Part shown: piece by piece, positions 18,918 to 26,866 of the stretch
How the letters are laid out: every line of letters starts with the position of its first letter
Numbering within the stretch: position 1 is the first letter of the stretch
Assembly: GCF_034931005.1 (NCBI RefSeq)
Contig: NZ_JAYGIN010000003.1
Coordinates: 1 to 64,000, forward strand
Direction: 5' to 3'
DNA length: 64,000 nucleotides
From: Arcicella sp034931005
GTDB taxonomy: Bacteria > Bacteroidota > Bacteroidia > Cytophagales > Spirosomataceae
The notes under the pieces: generated by a model
Databases searched by the model: none
Seen by the model: only the letters and a program-made list of their open reading frames with translations
Told to the model about the DNA's origin: nothing
Translations under genes and position numbers: made by a program

Positions 18918-19569
18918 ACGCTAATTGCAAGAATAAATGTTTGAGAGTCAAATTTTTAGGATTTACTTGATTTTCAGAAATATAAAATTCATCATACACT
19001 GGTTTTATAGGCTTTGCAATGATTCCATAATCTGTAAAATCTGTTGAAATTCTGTTATTCAAATTAGAGAGAATTGCGTTTTTATCTCCGTTTAAAACAT
19101 AAGCTATCATTACGCAATTGCTTGGGTAATGCCCTGTTAATAAATGACTTATGCCTGTTTCGATGTATCTTTTGTAGTAATATGAAGCATTTACGGGTTT
19201 ACCATTTTTCTTTATCCATGAATTTTCTGATACATTTTTCGCTTCTGCATAGTAATTAAATTCTTCTTTTTGAAACCATTTAAGAAACATAAAATCTATT
19301 CTTGGAGCTGTTTCAACTTCATCTTCTTCAAAAGCGTGTTCATCTGAATAGATGATAAATTGTGGTATGATTGAAATTTGATGCTCTTTCCTAAGATTCA
19401 ATGGCTGCATACAAGCGATGTAATGAACCGTTAATTTATCTTCTTTCCAATCTACGTCATATTTCTTTGCCCTGAGCATAGCTTCATAACCTTGATGTAG
19501 CAATTCAAGGCAAAATCCTTCCATAGCTAACTGGAAAGACTCATAAATGTCGGTGTTGAATGGTGTCAT
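18916..19569 (-). CDS. Probable PD-(D/E)XK restriction endonuclease
   Basis: This is a 217-residue protein without a family I can name with certainty. It carries a plausible PD-(D/E)XK nuclease core: Asp92 in APRIDFMFLKW, then strand FNYYAEAKN with Glu109 and Lys111. Its ATG overlaps the methylase stop by one base (TAATG), so it is translated with the methylase. From this coupling and the motif I infer it is the cleavage partner of the restriction-modification cassette. It could instead be an accessory or specificity subunit. No target-recognition domain is obvious in it. Confidence 0.7.
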   Translation of the reverse strand: MTPFNTDIYESFQLAMEGFCLELLHQGYEAMLRAKKYDVDWKEDKLTVHYIACMQPLNLRKEHQISIIPQFIIYSDEHAFEEDEVETAPRIDFMFLKWFQKEEFNYYAEAKNVSENSWIKKNGKPVNASYYYKRYIETGISHLLTGHYPSNCVMIAYVLNGDKNAILSNLNNRISTDFTDYGIIAKPIKPVYDEFYISENQVNPKNLTLKHLFLQLA

Positions 19570-22500
19570 TAACTCTTCTTACTTAGTATTTCAGCAATGA
19601 TTTCGTCTGCTTCATTCAGAGCTAATGAACGTGACCAAAAACGCTTTTCGTTAGGTTTAATAATATAGATAGTATCTCCAGAATAATATTTCACAAACTT
19701 GCGATAATAGATGCTTTCCGTGTATTCTTGATAGGTAAATTCATTTATTTCTTTGAGAATTTTGGCAATATTTGTGTTGCCATTTTCTTCAATATAGCCA
19801 GCCTCTTGGTCTTGATTAAAATGTAAGGCTACAATATTCAACGGAATTTTAGGAGCTACTGGAAAAACCGTTACCCATGCAGTTAGCGAACTACCAAATT
19901 TCAAAAAACTATTAATGTTATTAGCCAAATATTGGCTATACGTCTTTATTTCAATGTTTTGGCAAGGACGAAATGCTATACTTTCTTTTTTATTCTGAAA
20001 ACCATCTAAGGTTAGATTTATTAAATCTTCAATTAAAACAATTTCATTTGAAGTTAAATTAAGAGCTTCATAAAATAAATTATCAATCTTTTTTTCGATT
20101 TCTTCAATACTATAAATAGCTAAATTTTGCTTTTTAATCGCAATGATTTCATCCATACACACTACGATTGCTTCTTTTTTGTCTTCGGGTAGGGAGAAGC
20201 ATAGATCTGGTAAATCGAATATTTCATTAGGCTTCACTTCTTCTCTCTCTATACCCCAACTTGCCGCTGTCAAAAACATTATATAAGAAGCCAATCCAGA
20301 ATTTAAGAAAACAGACAATAGTTTTAATTCCTTTTCACCTTTTTCTATGTGAATACCATAAATCGTACTCTGAAAAGAACAATCAAAATCTAAATATGAA
20401 GAACAGAATTTTTTATTTTCTTGACCTGTTTTGATTAAAACATGAGGTTTTTTATATGCCTCTTCATTTCCAAATCTGCGAAATATTGTACGGTTAATTG
20501 ATCGAGTTTTTTCAATATCAGTATAATAGCGATTTATTTTACCAGCGTCTATATGTGGAATTAGGTTGATAGTAAAATTAGGCTTATCCGCATCAGAAGT
20601 TTGAAATCCAACACCTGACTTATCTTTCCATTTTTTTTCTTTAAAAATATTTAAAAGACTATTTACTGATTTAAATTGCTCAATTAATGCAAAATCCTTC
20701 TCCGTTCCCCACATAGCCGATTTTAAAATCTTCGTATCTGGCTTTTTAACCTGTTCCCTTGGCAAATACTTAACATCTGTTGCATCAATAGCAATACCAT
20801 TCATAAACCGATTTTTTAGAACGGTTTTAGGGGCAACGTAAAGTAAACGATTTGAAGGATTTTCTGGGAAAGTATTGCTATAAAACAAAATACCTGCTGG
20901 TCCACTTGCTGCACCAAATAAACTTCCTCCTTCATCTTTTGAGGCATTTCTTAGAATAGAGAAATTGTAAATTTCTTCTACGTAAGTTTTCTCAAATAGA
21001 AAATCTCTGAATTTTTGATATGGTTTTCCAGTATTAAAAAGAATTTTGATACCTGTAACTAAGGCTATCTTTCCTTTTGGGCAAAGTGTGGTGGCTTTGT
21101 GTAAAAATGCAATAACTGCTTCTTGTGCAAATTTATGTTTTGTAAGATATTGGCTTACATCTTCGTCTAATCCTCCTTTCTTGAAAGGGGGATTTCCGAC
21201 AATTAAATCATACTCTATTTCCTCAAAAGGTCCCGAAGAAATGGTGCTCATTCTGAATAAATTATTCCCCTGTGTATTGGGATTAGGGTTTTCAGGTTCG
21301 TAAATGAGGTAAGGGAATTTACCAGTTTGCCAAAGATTTTTTGGGTCAAGTCTGTTGAGCATGGCAAGGTATAAACTAAATGCAGCTACCTTGATGGCTT
21401 CTTTTTCTTGTTCTACTCCAAATATATTGTCTTTAACAATTTTACATATTGTATCGAAATTAAGGTTTTTGTCAGGATTAGCCATTTCCCAACGATCTAA
21501 CAAACGGTTGAGGCTTTCTACCAAAAAAATGCCAGAACCACACGTTGGATCCAAAATCTTGATATTATGATTCGTGTCCTCAGTGGTAGGATATGGAAGG
21601 ACTTTATTTAAAATGAATTCCGCTAATGGACGAGGTGTGTAGAAAGCACCCGTTTTAGACTGTTTTTCTTCACCACCTTCGTTAGAAAGAAAATCCTCAT
21701 AAATCCCACTAATTAATTCAATAGGAATAATACGGAAGTCAAAAATACGCCAATCAAACAAATTGAGTTGGTTTTTATTATCTTTTATTTTTGACCAAAA
21801 ACATTCTTTAACAATTTGTAAATGCTCTATTGTAACATCTTTTTCTTTGTCTGTAATGGGGCATAAGTTTCCATTAAAAGAAACTTCTAATTTTTTGAAG
21901 ATACCATAAGTGGCTTCTCTATCTCCTAAAATATGAAAAAATGAACTTGCGTCTCGTTTATAATTTTGGTAAAAGCTTGGGTCTGTTGCTCCTCTGTCTT
22001 CTAAATAAAGCGTAAAAAGTACCCGTAAAAGAATATCGTGAATGACATGAATATCTAAGCCTTTTGATTTTAAATGAGTCCGAGTATCTCGTAGGTTTTT
22101 AATAAGGGCTTGCTCAATTTTTACCTTAGATTTAATCTTATTAGCGTAATCTTCTTTGCTCCAAAAATCACCCGAATCAATTGAGACTACTCCAAAAACG
22201 TCTTTCAACTCATTTAAGGCTGTTTCATCGCCTTTCTTTGCTTTAAATATTTCAAGACTCTCTACATTTTGGCTATCGTCATTAGGATTTATAGGTTTAT
22301 CAAATCCATTATATACTCGGATTTCGGTAGGACTTTCTACATACAAAAACGGTGCTTTGCCTTGATTCCAGATACTTTTTTGAACCTTAGCGAGGTCTTC
22401 TAATACTTCTTCCTTGAAATTGGGTACAGATTTAAAATAAATAGCGGGTTGTTCTCCTAAAAAATAAACTTTATCTATGCCGTACAATAGATTATTCGCC

Positions 22501-22604
22501 TGTTCAACGTAATGACGCTTGACAGGGGGTAATGTATTGGTATCAGAATTAACGTCTATTATACCTTTACCAAACTCTAAATAATCAATTACTGAAAAAT
22601 CCAT
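19569..22604 (-). CDS. Eco57I-like N6-adenine DNA methylase (restriction-modification)
   Basis: This is a 1011-residue adenine-N6 methyltransferase. SAM-binding motif I is ILDPTCGSGIF (Asp352) and the catalytic motif is IVGNPPF (Asn471 onward); FYTPRPLAEFIL precedes motif I as in type I, IIG and BREX methylases. The long C-terminal part after about residue 640 should hold the target-recognition domain (IERE.VKPNEIFDLP segment). The N-terminal ~300 residues are helical; I see no certain nuclease motif there, so cleavage is probably done by the coupled downstream protein. The operon order is regulator, methylase, nuclease. BREX partners (pglZ, brxL, brxC) are absent. Confidence 0.88.
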   Translation of the reverse strand: MDFSVIDYLEFGKGIIDVNSDTNTLPPVKRHYVEQANNLLYGIDKVYFLGEQPAIYFKSVPNFKEEVLEDLAKVQKSIWNQGKAPFLYVESPTEIRVYNGFDKPINPNDDSQNVESLEIFKAKKGDETALNELKDVFGVVSIDSGDFWSKEDYANKIKSKVKIEQALIKNLRDTRTHLKSKGLDIHVIHDILLRVLFTLYLEDRGATDPSFYQNYKRDASSFFHILGDREATYGIFKKLEVSFNGNLCPITDKEKDVTIEHLQIVKECFWSKIKDNKNQLNLFDWRIFDFRIIPIELISGIYEDFLSNEGGEEKQSKTGAFYTPRPLAEFILNKVLPYPTTEDTNHNIKILDPTCGSGIFLVESLNRLLDRWEMANPDKNLNFDTICKIVKDNIFGVEQEKEAIKVAAFSLYLAMLNRLDPKNLWQTGKFPYLIYEPENPNPNTQGNNLFRMSTISSGPFEEIEYDLIVGNPPFKKGGLDEDVSQYLTKHKFAQEAVIAFLHKATTLCPKGKIALVTGIKILFNTGKPYQKFRDFLFEKTYVEEIYNFSILRNASKDEGGSLFGAASGPAGILFYSNTFPENPSNRLLYVAPKTVLKNRFMNGIAIDATDVKYLPREQVKKPDTKILKSAMWGTEKDFALIEQFKSVNSLLNIFKEKKWKDKSGVGFQTSDADKPNFTINLIPHIDAGKINRYYTDIEKTRSINRTIFRRFGNEEAYKKPHVLIKTGQENKKFCSSYLDFDCSFQSTIYGIHIEKGEKELKLLSVFLNSGLASYIMFLTAASWGIEREEVKPNEIFDLPDLCFSLPEDKKEAIVVCMDEIIAIKKQNLAIYSIEEIEKKIDNLFYEALNLTSNEIVLIEDLINLTLDGFQNKKESIAFRPCQNIEIKTYSQYLANNINSFLKFGSSLTAWVTVFPVAPKIPLNIVALHFNQDQEAGYIEENGNTNIAKILKEINEFTYQEYTESIYYRKFVKYYSGDTIYIIKPNEKRFWSRSLALNEADEIIAEILSKKS

Positions 22605-22616
22605 TTTTATTGCTAA

Positions 22617-23384
22617 CTACTTTTTATTTTCAATGACTCGATTGATGCTTTGTTCAATAGTATTCATTTTAAGCATCAATAAATCTGTATTATCTTGTAC
22701 TATGTCTCCGTAACCAATAAAAGCAACCATTTCCCAAATTTCCAGTATGTCTTTAAAATGTATTGAAAACGGCTGGAAATTAGGATTATCTGACAATAAA
22801 ATAATACTATGCTTTGAGTTTTTTTCTATGATAGCTCTTTTAAATAGAAGCCCTTCTTCTCTTAATAGAATGATATAGCGTTTATTATTTAGTATTTGTT
22901 CCGCTTTTTCTATATATCGACCAACAATTACATCTCCTTCTTTAATTGGTAACATTGAGGTACCTTGTATTTCAAAAGCCCTGTATGTTCCTTCTTTCAA
23001 TTTAGGAAATGTAAAACGAGATAATTCGCCTATAAAATTTGTATTTTCAAAATTTTGAGCATACCCAGCTACCGCTTTGATAGGAATAAATTCTATATTT
23101 TCCTTTTGATTTTCATTAACTGTTATTGCTAAAACACGAAGTTGATTAGTAGTATCAGTGGTTATAATTTCATTTATTTCACTCTTTTCAATATCATCAA
23201 AAATAAGTTTATCAATACTTACACCAAAATTCGTACTAACTTTTTGTAAAAAGGATGAAGGAGGGTCATGTTTCCCATTTTCATAGTTTGCATAAGTGGC
23301 TCTCAAAATACCTAATATTTTCGCCATTTCTTGTTGAGCTAATGAACGACTTTTTCTTAGATATTTTAAATTTCGAGACAGCAA
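22617..23384 (-). CDS. XRE/S24 (LexA-like) self-cleaving regulator of the restriction cassette
   Basis: This is a 255-residue repressor-like protein. Residues 5-58 form an XRE helix-turn-helix (NLKYLRKSRSLAQQEMAKIL...YANYENGK). Residues about 100-215 form an S24 peptidase domain with a candidate Ala106-Gly107 cleavage site (KAVAGYAQ), nucleophile Ser143 (GTSMLPI) and general base Lys182 (LLFKRAI). The start is TTG at 23384; an in-frame stop lies at 23460-23462 and no ATG intervenes. It is 12 bases upstream of the methylase, so it probably controls the cassette. The intact dyad suggests release on DNA damage or ligand-triggered cleavage, which is inference. Confidence 0.85.
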   Translation of the reverse strand: MLSRNLKYLRKSRSLAQQEMAKILGILRATYANYENGKHDPPSSFLQKVSTNFGVSIDKLIFDDIEKSEINEIITTDTTNQLRVLAITVNENQKENIEFIPIKAVAGYAQNFENTNFIGELSRFTFPKLKEGTYRAFEIQGTSMLPIKEGDVIVGRYIEKAEQILNNKRYIILLREEGLLFKRAIIEKNSKHSIILLSDNPNFQPFSIHFKDILEIWEMVAFIGYGDIVQDNTDLLMLKMNTIEQSINRVIENKK

Positions 23385-23424
23385 TTGATAAAATTTTGTA
23401 CAAATGTATGAAATTCTATCAATT
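23383..23424. promoter_or_regulatory. Candidate operator of the restriction cassette
   Basis: AATTGATA (23383-23390) and TATCAATT (23417-23424) form an inverted repeat spanning the region just upstream of the regulator start. The position fits autoregulation by the XRE protein. There is no direct evidence of binding. Confidence 0.35.
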
Positions 23425-23540
23425 TTGGCTTTTAAAGTTACAATAAATATATAGTTTGGCTATTGTAATCACATTACAAATTTTAAATAATTAAATATTT
23501 CAGTCAGTTTGGGTTCATAAATGGGATAAATATAATCATA

Positions 23541-23650
23541 AAAGTCCCATCAATAATTTCCATTTTTCTAAATGATTTTGAAATGATGTTCCTGTTCTAT
23601 ACAAATTATGGGAATGGTTTCGCTTGATGGGGTTATGTAATAATTCGTGA
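23541..23650 (-). pseudogene. Decayed duplicate of the DEAD-box helicase 3' end
   Basis: Read on the minus strand, this gives SSETIPIICIEQEHHFKII, then a stop where the intact gene at 23718-24860 has a Gln codon, a one-base and a roughly twelve-base deletion, and then MEIIDG. The intact protein ends with SSGEAISLICPEDEHHFKII...VEMIDG. The two DNA stretches align by eye along about 95 bases in the same order and orientation. It covers only the last ~40 codons. It lies in the 333-base gap between the helicase and the restriction cassette. Confidence 0.75.
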
Positions 23651-23717
23651 ATTGATTCACTAAATATTATAATAATTTGGGATTCAATTCGCTAAAATAA
23701 CAAATAAGTGTATTTCA

Positions 23718-24860
23718 TCAAGCCTTTCCAACCTCCACCAAATTCCCATCAATCATCTCCACTTGTTTCCCCATTTTTTTCTGAATGATTTTGAAGTGAT
23801 GTTCGTCTTCTGGGCAAATTAGGGAAATGGCTTCGCCTGATGAGGTTGCTCTACCTGTGCGTCCGATGCGGTGAACGTAGTCTTTGGGCGAGCGGGGTAA
23901 TTCGTAGTTAATTACGAAGGGTAAAAATTGAATGTCTATTCCTCGTGAAGCTAAGTCGGTAGCAACTAAAACGGGTGCTTTGCCCGTCTTGAAACCACGT
24001 AGAGCTTCAGTTCTTGCTCCTTGCGTTTTTTTGCTGTGAATGGCTATGGCGTTGATGCCGTTTTTCTTCAATTTCTCCACCAAATTATCGGCAGTTCTCA
24101 CCGATGACACAAAAACCAAAACCTGCGTCATGGCTTGCGACTTAATTAAATACCGTAAAAGTGGTCCTTTTCGTTCGGGACTTACGGTGTAGGCGGTTTG
24201 TTTTATCAAATCTAAATTCTCAACTTCTGGCTCAATTTCTATTTTTACGGGTTCACAAAGAAGGTTTTCTTTGATGACTTCCAATTTGGTATCGAGCGTG
24301 GCGGAGAATAATATATTTTGACGTTTTTTGGGTAGAAGTTGGAAAACGTAAGACATTTCTTCTTGAAAACCCAAGTCTAACATTTTGTCTGCTTCGTCCA
24401 AAACGAGCATTTCTATTTTGGTCAAATTGAGCGATTGCGTCGAAATCAAATCTAACAAACGCCCCGGAGTAGCCACCAAAATTTCGGTATCTCTCAATTT
24501 TGTCATTTGTTGATTGAGCGGAACACCCCCAAAAACGGCAAGATTTTTCACTTTTATGGGTAAATTTTCGGAAAAACTGCTGATAACTTCACTGATTTGA
24601 AGAGCTAATTCACGAGTAGGTACGAGAATCAAAACCTTTAAATGCAGACTTCTTACGGCTTTTTTACGTTGGAAAAACTCTAAAATAGGCAATACAAAAC
24701 TGGCGGTTTTTCCAGAACCCGTTTGTGCAATTCCTTGAATGTCTTTTCCCGATAAAATAGCAGGAATTGCCTGTTCTTGGATAGGAAATGGATTGGGATA
24801 TTGTTGTTTGGCAATGGCTTTCAAGAGCGATTCCGATAAACCAAGAGATTCAAATGACAT
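23718..24860 (-). CDS. DEAD-box ATP-dependent RNA helicase
   Basis: This is a 380-residue RhlE/DbpA-like RNA helicase core that unwinds RNA in ribosome assembly or mRNA decay. The start at 24860 gives MSFESLGLSESLLKAI, the usual Q-motif context; the upstream ATG at 24884 adds eight residues. Motifs in order: Q motif (PNPFPIQEQAIPA), I AQTGSGKT, Ia PTRELA, Ib TPGRLLD, II VLDEADKML, III SAT, IV-V (VATDLASRGIDI), VI HRIGRTGR. It ends soon after motif VI, with no basic RNA-binding tail, so it is near the minimal size for the family. A degraded second copy of its 3' end lies downstream. Confidence 0.93.
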   Translation of the reverse strand: MSFESLGLSESLLKAIAKQQYPNPFPIQEQAIPAILSGKDIQGIAQTGSGKTASFVLPILEFFQRKKAVRSLHLKVLILVPTRELALQISEVISSFSENLPIKVKNLAVFGGVPLNQQMTKLRDTEILVATPGRLLDLISTQSLNLTKIEMLVLDEADKMLDLGFQEEMSYVFQLLPKKRQNILFSATLDTKLEVIKENLLCEPVKIEIEPEVENLDLIKQTAYTVSPERKGPLLRYLIKSQAMTQVLVFVSSVRTADNLVEKLKKNGINAIAIHSKKTQGARTEALRGFKTGKAPVLVATDLASRGIDIQFLPFVINYELPRSPKDYVHRIGRTGRATSSGEAISLICPEDEHHFKIIQKKMGKQVEMIDGNLVEVGKA

Positions 24861-24894
24861 ATTTATGTTGTTAAATTTATACAAAGGTAATCAT

Positions 24895-25066
24895 GTACCA
24901 CGGGAATCCTTCCCGTGTACGTAGAGTTCAACACGGGAAGGATTCCCGTGGTACTTATAGTTGCAATACACGGGAAGGATTCCCGTGGTACTTATAGTTG
25001 CATACACGGGAAAGATTCCCGTGGTACTTATAGTTGCATACACGGGAAAGATTCCCGTGATACTAT
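24895..25066. repeat. Array of CACGGGAA palindromes (one inverted, four direct)
   Basis: A 19-base palindrome CACGGGAAGGATTCCCGTG (arms 8-3-8) occurs once in inverted orientation (about 24898-24916). It then occurs four times directly with a 35-36 base period, separated by TGGTACTTATAGTTGCATA-like spacers (24931 onward); copies 3 and 4 have AGA in the centre. The spacers are near-identical, so this is not a CRISPR. It occupies the divergent region between the helicase and rhaT (24861-25174), which must also hold both promoters. Confidence 0.9.
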
Positions 25067-25174
25067 TATATTACAGGTAAGTACAGGTGTATCATATCCC
25101 AATTATTGTTTAGGTTTGTGGAAAATGATATTTTGTTATACTTTTTCCTAATTTAACCATATTTAAGAATCAAC

Positions 25175-26245
25175 ATGGGAGCAATTTTTGGCGTTATTTT
25201 TCACTTTATTGGTGGTTTTGCATCGGGTAGTTTTTATATTCCTTATAAAAAAGTAAAAGGTTGGTCTTGGGAAAGTTACTGGATTACTGGCGGTATTTTT
25301 TCGTGGTTAATTGTTCCTCCGATTGCGGCATATTTGACTATTCCAGACTTTGCTTCTATCATTTCAAGTACAGAAGGTTCAGTTTTATTTTGGACATATT
25401 TGATGGGTTTATTGTGGGGAATTGGTGGTTTAACTTACGGTTTGGGTGTTCGATATTTGGGTGTTTCGTTGGGTAGTTCTATTATTTTGGGACTTTGCTC
25501 GGTTTTTGGTTCAATCATTCCTTCGATTTACTATAATTTTAATCCGACTGCGGGTAAAGATACTATCCACGATTTAATGACGACTTCATGGGGACAAATG
25601 GTTTTATTAGGTTTGGCAATTTGTGTGTTGGGTATTGTTATCTGCGGAAAAGCAGGTGGTATGAAAGACAAAGACCTTAATGGGGAGACTGCTGACAATG
25701 CAGAATTTGACATTTCAAAAGGATTGACATTTTCAATTATTTCGGGTGTTTTGAGTGCTTGTTTTAGCTTTGGAATTGAGGCAGGTTCATCAATGGCACA
25801 GGTAGCAAATGAGCAATGGGTGGCTTTAAATGCTGGTCAGGGAGAGTTTTTGTATAGAAATAATGTGGTTTACATCGTTATCCTTTGGGGTGGCTTGACT
25901 ACCAATTTGATTTGGTGTATGTATCTAAATTTCAAGAATAAATCGTTTGGTGATTATTCAAATTCAGAGACACCATTGTTGAAAAACTATATTTTCTCAG
26001 CTATTGCAGGTACAACATGGTTTCTACAATTCTTCTTCTACGGAATGGGTGAAAGTCGCTTAGGTAATGGTCCAAGTTCATGGATTTTACACATGGCATT
26101 TATCATCTTAGTTGCCAATTCGTGGGGCTTGGTTTTGAAGGAATGGAAAGGCGTTTCAAAGAAAACTTTAACAACTATTATTGTCGGAATTTTGACAATT
26201 GTATTGTCTGTTTTAGTCGTTGGATATGGTAACTCGTTGAAATAG
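25175..26245 (+). CDS. rhaT: L-rhamnose/proton symporter
   Basis: RhaT imports L-rhamnose with a proton across the inner membrane. The 356-residue protein has about ten hydrophobic helices and the family start GAIFGVIFHFIGGFASGSFYIPYKKVKGWSWESYW, with further matches in GGLTYGLGVRYLGVSLG and TTWFLQFFFYGMGESRLG. No rhamnose catabolic genes (rhaA, rhaB, rhaD) are adjacent, so it stands alone here. Use on rhamnose freed from pectin-type polysaccharides would fit the uronate genes 12 kb away, but this is inference. Confidence 0.92.
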   Translation: MGAIFGVIFHFIGGFASGSFYIPYKKVKGWSWESYWITGGIFSWLIVPPIAAYLTIPDFASIISSTEGSVLFWTYLMGLLWGIGGLTYGLGVRYLGVSLGSSIILGLCSVFGSIIPSIYYNFNPTAGKDTIHDLMTTSWGQMVLLGLAICVLGIVICGKAGGMKDKDLNGETADNAEFDISKGLTFSIISGVLSACFSFGIEAGSSMAQVANEQWVALNAGQGEFLYRNNVVYIVILWGGLTTNLIWCMYLNFKNKSFGDYSNSETPLLKNYIFSAIAGTTWFLQFFFYGMGESRLGNGPSSWILHMAFIILVANSWGLVLKEWKGVSKKTLTTIIVGILTIVLSVLVVGYGNSLK

Positions 26246-26253
26246 TAGATATT

Positions 26254-26330
26254 ATAGAACATGGATTAAACAAATTAGACACGGATATATAAATTTTATC
26301 CGTGTCTAATTCGTTTAATCCGTGTTCTAT
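26254..26330. terminator. 34-base near-perfect hairpin between convergent genes
   Basis: The arms at 26254-26287 and 26297-26330 differ at two of 34 positions and carry the words TTAGACACGGATA / TATCCGTGTCTAA. It is positioned to terminate rhaT and the DoxX gene. It is related in word content to the inverted repeat at 3135-3277. Confidence 0.75.
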
Positions 26331-26333
26331 TTT

Positions 26334-26699
26334 TTAAGAAAGAATACTTGAATATTTTTCTTTCACTAAATACATAGCCAAAGCATTCACAATTACCAAA
26401 ACAACGCCAATACCAGGAGCTTTTGCAATGTGTAGTTCAAATATAAGAATATTCACTACGATTGGAGCTACTAAAATTAAACCCAAAGCACGTGTTTTGG
26501 GAATTAAAACTAAGATTCCGAAAAGCAATTCACATATTTTAATAACCGTCATATAGCCTGTACTTCCGAATAACTTCATAAAAGTTTCAGCATCGCCAGT
26601 CATGGGTTGTTCTGGAGCAAACTTAAATAAATAAGCAGCACCACCGAAGATAAATAATGCACCTAAAAGAAAAGCTGGAATTTGTTTTACAATGTTCAT
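26334..26699 (-). CDS. DoxX-family small membrane protein
   Basis: This is a 121-residue protein with four hydrophobic helices, matching the DoxX/SURF4-like fold (N-terminal IPAFLLGALFIFGGAAYLF; central GYMTVIKICELLFGILVLIPKTRALGLILVAPIVVNILIFE). The family is poorly characterised and some members are linked to redox balance. The gene is monocistronic as seen here, and no partner is suggested by context. Confidence 0.75.
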   Translation of the reverse strand: MNIVKQIPAFLLGALFIFGGAAYLFKFAPEQPMTGDAETFMKLFGSTGYMTVIKICELLFGILVLIPKTRALGLILVAPIVVNILIFELHIAKAPGIGVVLVIVNALAMYLVKEKYSSILS

Positions 26700-26866
26700 A
26701 ATTTTTGTGATTAAGGGGATAAATTAGTTTAAGAATGAAGATACAATTTTTTACATATTTAATTCAAATATTACTCAAAAAATTGGATTAAAATGCTATT
26801 CGACTATAAACCTATTTGAATTTATTGCTGCCAAAACCAATTAACCAGTTGCTAATCACCAATAAA

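Noticed and set aside
19569..22604. BREX system (PglX)
   Set aside because: The methylase has similar motifs, but none of brxA, brxB, brxC, pglZ or brxL is present in the window.
22617..23384. Prophage repressor
   Set aside because: The XRE/S24 protein resembles phage repressors, but no phage structural, integrase or lysis genes are nearby and it is coupled to a methylase.
24895..25066. CRISPR array from regular ~36-base repeats
   Set aside because: The spacers between the palindromes are nearly identical and part of the repeat unit, the first copy is inverted, and there are no cas genes in the window.
24915..25151. Open reading frame reading repeated HGKDSRGTYSC units
   Set aside because: It is only the palindrome array read in one frame; the repeats are palindromic DNA and the frame has no support outside them.
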